From: an uncultured Bacteroidales bacterium
GTDB taxonomy: Bacteria; Bacteroidota; Bacteroidia; Bacteroidales; WCHB1-69
Assembly (NCBI GenBank): GCA_900315705.1
Contig: ONAB01000010.1
Span: 91,143-155,142 of the forward strand
DNA length: 64,000 bases
Direction of reading: 5' to 3'
Positions 17,996 through 26,900 of this stretch are shown here, piece after piece. A model generated the notes under the pieces. It searched no databases. It saw nothing but the letters and a program-made list of their open reading frames with translations, and was not told the origin of the DNA. The position numbers and the translations under genes were made by a program. Every line of letters begins with the position of its first letter. Position 1 is the first letter of the stretch.

Positions 17996-18385
17996 TTATA
18001 CTCTTCTGTGCTTCGGAGGACGGCAGCCATTGTGCGGAAGCGGAGTCACGTCGGTGATCTCCTCCACCATAATGCCCGTCGTGTTGATGGAGCGGATGGC
18101 GGATTCACGGCCTTGTCCGGGGCCCTTAACATAAACCTTCACCTTGCGCAAACCGAGATCGTAAGCCACCTTGGCACAATCCTGGGCGACCATCTGGGCT
18201 GCGTACGGCGTGTTCTTCTTGGATCCTCTGTATCCCATCTTACCGGCGGAAGACCAGGAGATCACCTGCCCGTCGTTGTTGGTAAGGGAAACAATGACAT
18301 TATTGAAAGAAGCATAGATGAATGCTTTACCGGAAGCATCGATTCTGACAACTTTCTTCTTGGATGTTTTTGTATTCTTTGCCAT
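17996..18385 (-). CDS. rpsK: 30S ribosomal protein S11
   Basis: A 129-residue S11. The core motif [20 protein letters not shown] and the C-terminal [20 protein letters not shown] plus [15 protein letters not shown] are typical. S11 forms part of the 30S platform near the E site. It is placed between rpsM and rpsD, 35 bases after the former, as in other Bacteroidetes alpha operons. Confidence 0.97.
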   Translation of the reverse strand: MAKNTKTSKKKVVRIDASGKAFIYASFNNVIVSLTNNDGQVISWSSAGKMGYRGSKKNTPYAAQMVAQDCAKVAYDLGLRKVKVYVKGPGQGRESAIRSINTTGIMVEEITDVTPLPHNGCRPPKHRRV

Positions 18386-18420
18386 AATTATATTTTTCTC
18401 TATCCGTAATTGATTAATAA

Positions 18421-18795
18421 CTACTTGGTCGCTTTCTTCTTGTTAGCAACAGTTTTCTTGCGGCCCTTACGAGTACGGGCGTTGTTCTTGGTGCTTTGAC
18501 CACGCACCGGTAAACCCAAACGGTGACGAATGCCTCTGTAGCAACCGATATCCATCAAACGTTTGATGTTCATCTGCTCTTCGGATCTGAGCGGTCCTTC
18601 CACCTTGAGTTCGTTAACCAATCCACGGATTACTGCCAACTCGTCGTCGTTCCATTCATTTACCTTCTTTTCCCAGCTGATACCGGCTTTCGTCAGAATC
18701 TTTTGAGCAGTGCTCCGACCGATTCCGTAAATATAGGTCAAACCGATTTCGCCATGCTTGTTTTTCGGTAAATCAATACCTGCAATTCTTGCCAT
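18421..18795 (-). CDS. rpsM: 30S ribosomal protein S13
   Basis: A 124-residue S13 starting [20 protein letters not shown] with the helix-two-turn-helix [18 protein letters not shown] and the basic C-terminal [20 protein letters not shown]. It sits at the 30S head and contacts the 50S subunit and P-site tRNA. One of the rare CATG sites in the window (18753) is in this gene. Confidence 0.97.
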   Translation of the reverse strand: MARIAGIDLPKNKHGEIGLTYIYGIGRSTAQKILTKAGISWEKKVNEWNDDELAVIRGLVNELKVEGPLRSEEQMNIKRLMDIGCYRGIRHRLGLPVRGQSTKNNARTRKGRKKTVANKKKATK

Positions 18796-18830
18796 ATTAC
18801 TTTATGATTTTATTGAGTTAATAATTATTT

Positions 18831-18947
18831 TTATCCTTGACGTTGTTTCATCTTGGGGTTCTTCTTGTTAATCACGTAAACCACTCCGTGGCGTTTCACC
18901 ACGATACAGTCTTCTGATCTTTTCTTAACGGATGCTCTTACTTTCAT
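18831..18947 (-). CDS. rpmJ: 50S ribosomal protein L36, zinc-free type
   Basis: A 38-residue protein read directly from the sequence: it starts [20 protein letters not shown] and ends [10 protein letters not shown]. Only one Cys is present, so this is the C-minus form that lacks the four zinc ligands. It sits in the expected place between infA and rpsM, 59 bases after infA and 35 before rpsM. It is too short to be found by ordinary ORF cut-offs. Confidence 0.95.
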   Translation of the reverse strand: MKVRASVKKRSEDCIVVKRHGVVYVINKKNPKMKQRQG

Positions 18948-19006
18948 TGTTCTATTTTTTATTTTATTGTTACTTATTAATTCTTGTTGTTTGTCTTGCG
19001 GACCGA

Positions 19007-19228
19007 TCACACCTTGTAGCGGAAGGTGATGCGGCCTTTGGTGAGGTCATAGGGTGACATAGCCACTTGCACTTTGTCGCCGGGCAGGATCTTGATGTAA
19101 TGCAGACGCATCTTGCCGGAGAGGTGGGCGATGATCTCGTGCCCGCTTTCCAATTGCACGCGGTAGAGCCCGTTTCCGAGCGCTTCCGTCACGATGCCGT
19201 CCAAATCGAATGATGATTGCTTAGCCAT
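19007..19228 (-). CDS. infA: Translation initiation factor IF-1
   Basis: A 73-residue S1-like OB-fold protein: [40 protein letters not shown], and a C-terminal [14 protein letters not shown]. The initial MAKQSS and the length are normal for IF-1. IF-1 occupies the A site during initiation with IF-2 and IF-3. It follows map after 12 bases. Confidence 0.96.
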   Translation of the reverse strand: MAKQSSFDLDGIVTEALGNGLYRVQLESGHEIIAHLSGKMRLHYIKILPGDKVQVAMSPYDLTKGRITFRYKV

Positions 19229-19240
19229 ATTGTGGTGTTT

Positions 19241-20044
19241 TTAATAGAGTTCTGTCGTGCCTATGACTTCGCCGATAAGCTTGTAGGTCGATATGACCTC
19301 TGTGCCTTTGTCGGTGATGATCATTTGATGTTCGTAGTGTGCCGCGGGCTTGTGGTCCTGGGTGCGAATGGTCCAGCCGTCCTTTTCCATATAGATCTTG
19401 CGCGATCCGAGGGTGATCATCGGCTCGATGCAGATGCACATTCCCGGCTGCAGGCGGTCGCCCGTGTGAGGGCGTCCGTAGTTGGTGATGTCGGGGCGCT
19501 CGTGCATATCGCGGCCGATGCCGTGGCCACAAAGCTCGCGTACTACGCCGTAATTGAACTGTCCCACATAGGACTCCACCGTGTGGCCGATGTCGCCCAC
19601 CGTGTTGCCCGACTTGGCAACCTTGATGGCCTCCATCAGGGACTCCTTGGTGCGCTCCAGCAGGAGGCGCGTCTCCTCGGAAATCTCGCCGACGGCGAAG
19701 GTGTAGGCGAAGTCGCCGTGGAAGCCATTCAGCAGGGCACCGCAATCGACGGAGATGATGTCACCGTCCTTGAGCACATCGCCCTGTTTGGGAATGCCGT
19801 GCACCACGACGTCATTGACGGAGAGGCAGAGAGAGGCGGGATAACCCTCGTAACCCTTGAAGGAGGGAACGGCGTGATGGTCGCGGATGCAGGTCTCACC
19901 AATCTGGTCAAGGTACAGCAAGGGCACGCCCGGCTGTATGTGCTTGGCCACTTCGGCGAGCGTGACAGCCACGACGTGTGCGCTCTGTCTCAGCTTCTCG
20001 AAGTCCTCTTCGCTTTTATATTTGATCCTACGGAACATTGTCAT
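19241..20044 (-). CDS. map: Methionine aminopeptidase, type I
   Basis: A 267-residue M24 metallopeptidase. SVNDVVVHGIPKQG, the Asp-ligand region DGDIISVDCGALLNGFHGDF, the His region ELCGHGIGRDMHERPDI and the Glu ligand CICIEPMITLG give the five metal-binding residues. It has no N-terminal zinc finger extension. It removes the initiator Met from nascent proteins. It follows secY after six bases, so it is translationally linked, as in other Bacteroidetes spc operons. Confidence 0.97.
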   Translation of the reverse strand: MTMFRRIKYKSEEDFEKLRQSAHVVAVTLAEVAKHIQPGVPLLYLDQIGETCIRDHHAVPSFKGYEGYPASLCLSVNDVVVHGIPKQGDVLKDGDIISVDCGALLNGFHGDFAYTFAVGEISEETRLLLERTKESLMEAIKVAKSGNTVGDIGHTVESYVGQFNYGVVRELCGHGIGRDMHERPDITNYGRPHTGDRLQPGMCICIEPMITLGSRKIYMEKDGWTIRTQDHKPAAHYEHQMIITDKGTEVISTYKLIGEVIGTTELY

Positions 20045-20050
20045 TATTGA

Positions 20051-21409
20051 TTATCCTCCGTAAACGCCGCCCATACGGCCTTTGATTCTACCGGATTTGG
20101 TCAAACCGTCGTAATGTCTCATCAGCAGGTGGCTCTCGATCTGCTGGAGGGTGTCGAGCACAACGCCCACCATAATGAGCAGGGATGTGCCGCCGAAGAA
20201 CTGTGCGAACTGCTGGTTCACGCCGAAGTGGCGGACGATGGCAGGCAGCACGGCCACGATACCCAAGAAGATGGAACCGGGCAGGGTGATACGGGACATA
20301 ATCGTGTCGATCAGCTCAGCGGTCTGCTTGCCGGGCTTGGTGCCGGGGATGAAGCCGCCGTTCTTCTTCAGGTCTTCCGCAATCTGCTGCGGGTTGATGG
20401 TGATGGCCGTGTAGAAGTAGGTGAAGGCGACGATGAGCAGGAAGAACACTACGTTATAGCCGAGACGGTTATAGTCGATGAAGCTGCTCCAGAAGCCGGA
20501 GGTGGTCTCCGTGGAGATGTTGACGAAGGTCAAGGGGATGAACATAATAGCCTGGGCGAAGATGATAGGCATCACGCCGGCAGCGTTGACCTTGAGGGGA
20601 AGATAGTTGCGGACACCGCCGTACTGCTTGTTGCCGACCACGCGCTTGGCGTATTGGACGGGCACGCGGCGGGTGCCTTGCACGAGCATAATGCAGACGC
20701 CGATGATGACCATCATCAGGACGAGCTCGATGATGAAGATGATCGGGCCACCGTTCATCTCGCTGATACGAGCCACGAACTCAGCCTTGAGGGCGTAGGG
20801 CAGACGGGCGATGATACCGATCATAATGATCATAGAGATACCGTTGCCGATGCCGTTGTCAGTGATTCTCTCACCGAGCCACATAATGAAGAGGGTGGCG
20901 GAGATGAGGAGGATGAAGGCGGAGATAGCGAACGCCGAGAAGCCGAGGATGCGGGTAGAGAGCATCGAGGGGGCGATGGCGCCGGGGAACTGGTTGGTGA
21001 GCTGAGCGATATAGGCAGGAGCCTGGATGGCCAGCACGAGCACCGTCAGATAACGGGTGATCTGGTTGATTTTCTTACGGCCGCTTTCGCCTTCCTTCTG
21101 GAGACGCTGGAAATAGGGCACCGCAAGCGTCATCAATTGGACGATAATGGATGCGGAGATGTACGGCATAATACCCAACGCGAAGATGGAGGCGTTGGAG
21201 AAGGCGCCGCCGGAGAAGAGGTCGAGCATACCGAGCAGACCCTTCTGGGCCGCGCTGGTGAACGCGGAGAGGCCGCCGGGGTTGATACCCGGGAGCACCA
21301 CGTGCGCACCAAAACGGTATATCAGGATGATGAAGAGCGTGTAGAGGATTCTCTTTCTCAGGTCTTCAATCCTGAAAATGTTTTTTATAGTTTCGATGAA
21401 TTTTTTCAT
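20051..21409 (-). CDS. secY: Protein translocase subunit SecY
   Basis: A 452-residue polytopic membrane protein with ten predicted helices. Recognisable parts are the N-terminal RKRILYTLFIILIYRFGAHV, the plug region after GGLSAFTSAAQKGLLGMLDL, the loop LVQGTRRVPVQYAKRVVGNK, and PGKQTAELIDTIMSRITLPG near helix 9. It forms the Sec channel with SecE and SecG. It follows rplO by 25 bases. A long antisense reading frame covers it but is a composition artefact. Confidence 0.97.
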   Translation of the reverse strand: MKKFIETIKNIFRIEDLRKRILYTLFIILIYRFGAHVVLPGINPGGLSAFTSAAQKGLLGMLDLFSGGAFSNASIFALGIMPYISASIIVQLMTLAVPYFQRLQKEGESGRKKINQITRYLTVLVLAIQAPAYIAQLTNQFPGAIAPSMLSTRILGFSAFAISAFILLISATLFIMWLGERITDNGIGNGISMIIMIGIIARLPYALKAEFVARISEMNGGPIIFIIELVLMMVIIGVCIMLVQGTRRVPVQYAKRVVGNKQYGGVRNYLPLKVNAAGVMPIIFAQAIMFIPLTFVNISTETTSGFWSSFIDYNRLGYNVVFFLLIVAFTYFYTAITINPQQIAEDLKKNGGFIPGTKPGKQTAELIDTIMSRITLPGSIFLGIVAVLPAIVRHFGVNQQFAQFFGGTSLLIMVGVVLDTLQQIESHLLMRHYDGLTKSGRIKGRMGGVYGG

Positions 21410-21434
21410 TGCAGACGAAAGGTTAAATTAGAAA

Positions 21435-21905
21435 TTATTCTGCCGGGGTCTCGGCGGGAGCGTTGAGAAGGGTGACGGTGCCGCCCACTTTCTCGATGGC
21501 CTCCTTGGCCTTGGCGGAGAACTTGTCAGCCGTCACGTTGACCTTGGACGTGAGCTCGCCCTTGGCGAGAATGGCGATAAGGTCTCTCTTCTTGGCAAGG
21601 CCGTTGTTGACCAGCACCTCGAGGTTGATGTCGGTGATGTTCTTCTCGGCCAGCTTCTGCAGCGTGCTCACGTTGATGGCGTTGTATTCCACGCGGTTGA
21701 TGTTCTTGAAACCTCTCTTGGGCAGGATACGGTAGATAGGCATCTGACCGCCTTCGAAACCGATCTTGCGGCTGTAGCCGGAACGGGACTGAGCGCCCTT
21801 GTTACCACGGGTGGAAGTGCCGCCCTTGCCGGAGCCCTGGCCTCTACCGATTCTTCTTTCTCTATGTGTTGACTTTTCTGCTGGTTTTAAGTTGTGTAAA
21901 TTCAT
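21435..21905 (-). CDS. rplO: 50S ribosomal protein L15
   Basis: A 156-residue L15. The glycine- and arginine-rich N-terminus (ERRIGRGQGSGKGGTSTRGN) and GGQMPIYRILPKRGFKNI are diagnostic. The last residues are Ala/Pro/Glu (NAPAETPAE), an acidic tail like those on L17 and L25 in this window. L15 is a late 50S assembly protein. It follows rpmD by 37 bases. Confidence 0.96.
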   Translation of the reverse strand: MNLHNLKPAEKSTHRERRIGRGQGSGKGGTSTRGNKGAQSRSGYSRKIGFEGGQMPIYRILPKRGFKNINRVEYNAINVSTLQKLAEKNITDINLEVLVNNGLAKKRDLIAILAKGELTSKVNVTADKFSAKAKEAIEKVGGTVTLLNAPAETPAE

Positions 21906-21942
21906 TCTTTCTATAATTTCAATAGGTTATTAATCTGGTTTA

Positions 21943-22122
21943 TTACTCTTCCGTCACAGAAACGAGATGTTTGACGGAGTCCACGATACCGAGGATTTGC
22001 GGCGTGGCCTCGTGTTCAACGGTTTGGTGCATTTTGCGCAAACCTAATGCTTCTAAGGATCTTTTCTGGCGGACAGGTCTGTCAACCGAACTCTTGACTT
22101 GTGTAATTTTAATCTTTTTCAT
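21943..22122 (-). CDS. rpmD: 50S ribosomal protein L30
   Basis: A 59-residue L30 read directly from the sequence: it starts MKKIKITQVKSSVDRPVRQK and continues RSLEALGLRKMHQTVEHEAT, the usual L30 core. It is the first gene of this transcript: rpsE, which normally precedes it directly, is absent, and the next 345 bases upstream hold only a leader and promoter. Confidence 0.95.
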   Translation of the reverse strand: MKKIKITQVKSSVDRPVRQKRSLEALGLRKMHQTVEHEATPQILGIVDSVKHLVSVTEE

Positions 22123-22339
22123 TCCCTACAAAATTTTGTTGTTTATTACTTTTATTGTTTATATCAAAAAAAAATAGCGCACTTTTCGGAGGAAAATGCC
22201 ACTATTCTATCATTCGTAACTATAAGAAAACCCATCTCACAAATCCTTCCCTATTTCAATACAGTCCGTGAAATCAAGTAGTTACAGCCTTGCCTTCATC
22301 TTTGGCAAACGCTTTTGCATTTCACTTCAAAAAAGCGTG

Positions 22340-22368
22340 CAAAAATACACTTTTTTCTTTATGAACAA
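22340..22368 (-). promoter_or_regulatory. Promoter and leader of the rpmD-rplQ operon
   Basis: On the minus strand TTG (22366-22368), an 18-base spacer and TATTTTTG (22340-22347) predict a transcript with a leader of about 210 bases before rpmD. The leader (22123-22335) contains no gene; it could hold a ribosomal-protein autoregulatory structure but I could not identify one. Bases 22400-22465 hold GAAGACCGAAGAC-like and CCATTCTC-like low-complexity repeats. Confidence 0.5.
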
Positions 22369-22467
22369 TATGTTGATAAATTTTTTTTCAACAATGATTT
22401 AAGACTGAAGACCGAAGACCGAAGACTTAAGACTTTTTCTCCATTCTCCATTCTCCATTCTCAATTC

Positions 22468-22860
22468 TCAATTCTCCACTCTCAACCTCGCGCAGCGGTC
22501 GATGATAGTATTGGCCCACTCGAAACCCTCGTCGCAGCTTCTTTTGCTTCGCGCGCCATCATAGCCCATAGACAAATGCATTATATTGTAACCGGCAAGA
22601 ATGGCGGCCAGCAGTTTTCGGTCGCGTTGGCCGGCAGCCTCCTTGTATTTCTCGATGGAGGGGCGGCCTTTGCCCTTGCGCACATCCAGCACCGCGTCTA
22701 GAGCCACAAGACACCCGTTCCAGAGAATATTGCCTGCGGTTTTGACATACTTATTGTCCATATAAATTTTCAGTTCAGGATCGTAATCGGCCTTTTGGAT
22801 GGTCTCTTCCGCATTGGCCACATAGCGGCGAGCCTCTTCAATGGGATTTTTCTTTTCCAT
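22468..22860 (-). CDS. DUF5618-like four-helix protein, copy A
   Basis: A 130-residue helical protein resembling DUF5618: NPIEEARRYVANAEETIQKA, KYVKTAGNILWNGCLVALDA, GRPSIEKYKEAAGQRDRKLL and MHLSMGYDGARSKR. The family is small, soluble and of unknown function; a HEPN-like helical bundle is possible but not shown. It is a near-identical neighbour of the gene at 23005-23406. The two proteins diverge abruptly after IIDRCA: here the last residues (RLRVEN) come from an intergenic GAGAATTGAGA repeat. Confidence 0.75.
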   Translation of the reverse strand: MEKKNPIEEARRYVANAEETIQKADYDPELKIYMDNKYVKTAGNILWNGCLVALDAVLDVRKGKGRPSIEKYKEAAGQRDRKLLAAILAGYNIMHLSMGYDGARSKRSCDEGFEWANTIIDRCARLRVEN

Positions 22861-22883
22861 AGTTCAATGTGTTTAAGTCATTG

Positions 22884-22913
22884 CAAAAATACGAGATTTT
22901 TTATTATTTTCAA
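22884..22913 (-). promoter_or_regulatory. Promoter of DUF5618 copy A
   Basis: TTG (22911-22913), 19-base spacer, TATTTTTG (22884-22891) on the minus strand, 23 bases before the ATG. It is duplicated with the gene. Confidence 0.65.
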
Positions 22914-23004
22914 TATTCTTCAAAAATTTTATATTGCAGTGAAGATACGATAATTACGTAGAACATCAATCTTAGATCAGTAATCACGGATCACCGACCT
23001 TCCA

Positions 23005-23406
23005 TCACGCGCTCGCGTGGGCAGGCATCATCATCGCGCAGCGGTCAATGATGTCGCGGGCGTTGGCGAAGCCGGCATCGCAGACTCGTTTGTCCTTGTT
23101 GCCATCATAGCCCATAGACAGGTGCATAGTGTCATAACCTATGTTCACAGAATTAAGCAGCTTGCGGTCACGCTTGCCAGCGGCCTCCCTGTACTTCTCG
23201 ATAGATGGCCGGCCTTTGCCCTTGCGGACGTGCAGGAGTGCGTCAAGGGCAATCAAGCAACCCTTCCAAAGAACATCTCCAGCCGTCTTGATGTATTTGC
23301 TATCAGTATAACTCTTCAGTTCAGGGTCGTATTCAGCTTTCTTGATGATTTCTTCCGCGTTAGCCACATAGCGGCGAGCCTCTTCAATGGGATTTTCCTT
23401 TTCCAT
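23005..23406 (-). CDS. DUF5618-like four-helix protein, copy B
   Basis: A 133-residue paralogue of copy A with the same motif order (NPIEEARRYVANAEEIIKKA, KYIKTAGDVLWKGCLIALDA, MHLSMGYDGNKDKR). The gene together with about 110 bases of upstream sequence has been duplicated in tandem; promoters match almost base for base. The C-terminus after IIDRCA is MMMPAHASA, different from copy A, so the duplication break lies within the last codons. Function unknown. Confidence 0.75.
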   Translation of the reverse strand: MEKENPIEEARRYVANAEEIIKKAEYDPELKSYTDSKYIKTAGDVLWKGCLIALDALLHVRKGKGRPSIEKYREAAGKRDRKLLNSVNIGYDTMHLSMGYDGNKDKRVCDAGFANARDIIDRCAMMMPAHASA

Positions 23407-23429
23407 AGTTCAATGTGTTTAAGTCGCTG

Positions 23430-23459
23430 CAAAAATACGAGATTTTTTATTATTTTCAA
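23430..23459 (-). promoter_or_regulatory. Promoter of DUF5618 copy B
   Basis: TTG (23457-23459), 19-base spacer, TATTTTTG (23430-23437) on the minus strand, 23 bases before the ATG; same arrangement as copy A. Confidence 0.65.
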
Positions 23460-23584
23460 TATTCTTTAAAAATTTTATATTGCAGTGAAGATACGATGAT
23501 TACGCAAAACCTCAATCTTCGGTTTAACTAATAATTGTTAACTGCGTAATTGGGTTTAGTAAAAATTTTCATTTTGGGCACAAC

Positions 23585-23860
23585 ACCTCCGCATTGATGA
23601 GGGGTTCCGCCATATCTTTGCACCTCCGCACTTGTTGGGGGTTCCGCCTTATTATAACGCCACCGCAATTATTGGAGGTTCCGCCAGCGGAGCTGGCGGA
23701 ATGGTGTATGGTGAGGGGGCACCGCAAAACAAAACATTTTGGGCGGCGGCGAGAGGCTCTCCCCTACCATCACTCCTCTCCCGCCGCCGCCCATTTTGTC
23801 ACCCGCGCGCGACACCGCACCATTCCGCGAAATTTTGCAAGCAAAATTTCGCGGACCCCC
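23585..23860. repeat. Intergenic block of short repeats and long palindromes
   Basis: Three imperfect copies of a 37-40 base unit (ACCTCCGCA ... GGTTCCGCC) run from about 23586 to 23686. An inverted repeat follows at 23735-23756/23775-23798 (GGGCGGCGGCG and its complement). Finally 23825-23854 is a perfect 14-bp stem with an AA loop (CCGCGAAATTTTGC and its complement). The whole 23460-23990 interval lacks a supportable gene. Confidence 0.6.
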
Positions 23861-23941
23861 CCAAGATTACCCCACACTCGCAAAAACTGCGGAACCCCCA
23901 TCACTCACCCACAATCAAAGCCAAAGCGTCAAAAACACCAT

Positions 23942-23971
23942 AAAAAAGGGCCGCCACAACGTGACGACCCT
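23942..23971 (-). terminator. Terminator of the FISUMP gene pair
   Basis: On the minus strand AGGGTCGTCAC, loop GTT, GTGGCGGCCCT (11 bp with two wobbles) then T6, 23 bases after the stop of the gene that ends at 23994. Confidence 0.85.
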
Positions 23972-23993
23972 GGGTATCAAGTATGAATTAATG

Positions 23994-26900
23994 TCAGTCG
24001 CGGAGACAGCGGACGGACTTACCGAACATCTTATTATTACCGTAAATACGCACATAGGCCATAGAGGAATTCAATTCGCAGCCTTTTGCATTGACGATGG
24101 AATTGGCATTATTGCCCTGCGTAGAAGAGGAGAAGTGGCTGCACCAACCCGCTTCAACGAAATCGTCGGAACCCCAACCCCAACCCGCTGGAACGGCGGA
24201 AAAGCCCGTGGTATTATTGTCACTTGAAGCATTACCAACATCACAGGTAGTGTTACTGCTTTGCCGCCATCCTTCCGTGGAAGCCAAGGCCTTAGCGACG
24301 TACGTGCTGTCGCCTCCACATAAAAATTGGCTCTGGCCGCTTATATAGTCGATCAACTGTTCCCATTCCTCCACTCTCGGCAAGTGCCAGCCCTCGGGGC
24401 AGACACCACGGCGGTTATCCGTAACATTCACCAATACGACATTGCTACGATCGGTATTCACGCTCGTCTCCCCATACACCATGTTGAAGGTATCCATCGC
24501 TGCGTTCCAGTTGTACAGCAACCCGTAGTTCTGCGGCGCGTAGGTTGTGGAGTCATTATTGTACCAGCGGGCCTGCTTGCCTGTATAGGTTCTGTCCGTG
24601 CCTACGGGCGGGATAAGGTACGTGCCCGTGCTTGGCGAGGTGGTGCAGCGCATATTCTCCTTCAGCCAGCACTGGTTGCCGATCTGCACCACGGCATAGC
24701 TGTTGTTCTGATGGTCGCGCACAGCCGTAATGGTGCCGTTACTGCCCGTCTCGTTGCTGTGGATAGAGGAGACACCGCAGGAGGTGGTGTTTCCAGGACC
24801 AGGCGTGTTGCCGGGCACAGTGACACTTACCTCATTACCATACGCCGTACCAACACTGTTGGTGGCGTAAGCGCGCACATAGTATATGTTCCCTGCTGTA
24901 AGACCTGAGATATTGCTGGTGAAACTGCCCACCCCACTGCCATCGGCAGTATGGTTGTCTGAGATTGTGGGGTTTTGATTGGTACTCCAGCAAACGCCTC
25001 GTGCCGTCACGGCTGCACCGCCATCCGAAGAGACATTTCCGCCACAGGTGGCTGATGTTGCCGTAACATTCTCCACAGCCGAAGTTGTGACTGTAGGCAA
25101 AATCGCCGCACTTGTTCCCCCATCATTCCTGAGACAGCGGACGGCAAACGCGTACTCCTTAAGGCCATAATCACGGAACACGCCGGCGTAGAGGTAGAAC
25201 AAAACCCGATACGACGCGTTGCCGCTATCGTATGGCGAAGACGACCAACAGTACACGCCCTGGCCACGGCCTAAGAAACGGCCGTTGTAGCCGCCAGACG
25301 GAACAGCGCTGAAGCCCGTGGCATTGCGCAATGCGTGGCTAAAATTACCCGGTGTGGCTTCACCACTATTATCGGATTGCCAATCCGCACCACCTGATAG
25401 CATTGAAGAAATAGCTGTGTTTCCTCCTTCAATCCTGGCATTGTTAGCCATAGTTTGAGAAGTCGGTGTCACCCCGGGCTGGTATATGCTCACAGCCGTG
25501 TTCATCAGAGTGGTCCACTCCGCATCGGTGGGCAAGTGCCAGCCCTCGGGGCAAATGCCACGGGCACCCTCAGCCGTGCTGCCGTCCATTGCGGCGGGCC
25601 AGTTGTAGAGCAGACCGTAGCCATCGGCGGCGTTGGCAGGGTTGTTGTCGTAATAGTAAGCGCGGCACACGGTGGCCGACATATTGGCCTGCACCGCAGG
25701 ATTTTCCACCATATTGGCACCCGTGCTCGGTGAGGTGGTGCAGCGCATATTCTCCTTCAGCCAGCACTGGTTGCCAATCTGCACCACGGCGTAGCTGTTG
25801 TTCTGATGGTCGCGCACGGCCGTAATGGTGCCGTTGCTGCCCGTCTCGTTGGCGCGCACAGAAGAGACCCCGCACGAGGTGGTGCTGCCGGGACCAGGCG
25901 TAGTGCCGGGCACTGTCAGGGTGATGATGTTGCCGTAGCCAGGGCCTTTGCTATTGGTGGCGTAGGCGCGGGCATAGTAGGTGGCGCCGGCGCTCACATC
26001 GGAAATCTGGCACACAAAACGGCCCAGCCCATCGCCCGTAATGCTGCTCGGCACAAGGGTGGCGTTCGACATATCGGAGGAGAGGCTCCACTGGATGCCA
26101 CGCTCGGCCACCTCCGCCCCGCCGTTGTCGGTCACTGCGCCCATCACGGCATCATACACTTGGTTAGCAGTGTTATAGCGTTCGATGGTAACCACCGTGG
26201 GCGGAGTGATGCCTTCAAGGAGGCGAACCACGGTACTCTGCGTGCAGCCGTTGGCATCTGTCACAGTGAGGGTATATTCGCCATCCTGGGCAAAAGTGTG
26301 CTGAAAAACACGCTGGGTGGTACCTGAAGTGGTGTAATCCAATCCATCCACATAAAAGTGGTACGGGGCAGTGCCGTTGTTGGCCACGAAACGCACCTGC
26401 AAGCCGTCCTGGTAGGTGCTGGTGGTGAGGTTGCAAGCAGGTGTGGCCTCCTGCACCGTATAGGTGGTGGTGGCCTTACAGCCGTTGTTGTCTCTCACGA
26501 AATAGGTGGTGCCAGGGACAAGCGGATAGGGAGCTGTATTTGACCAATTAATATTGTCGGAAGAATATTCTAAGAACAAATATCCGTAAGCGCCGTTGTA
26601 ACCGGAGGGTGACAGATGCCCATCGCGCACATCCAGGGTCAGCGTGGAGTTAGAGCAGACATTGTCGGCATAGAACCAAAGCGGAGAGCCCTCAATATGG
26701 TTGCCCTCACAGTCGAGCACACTGGCCTTAAGGGTCGGAGCAACAGTATTGTTGGGTTTCCAGTAGATCTGGGCGATGCCGTTGGTGTTGGTAGTGGCAA
26801 AGGCACTGGCAGAACCCGAACCTGAAGGGGTGGACGACACCACTCCGTCCGAGGCTTCAAAGAGGACTGTATTGCCGCTTCTCGGATCGCCATTATTCTT

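Noticed and set aside
20114-21466. Frame of 450 codons antisense to secY and the end of rplO
   Set aside because: Very acidic, His-rich composition typical of the complement of membrane-protein codons; no gene signals.
23594-23986. Plus-strand frames over the palindrome block
   Set aside because: They read through hairpins and repeats; no start signal and unlikely composition.
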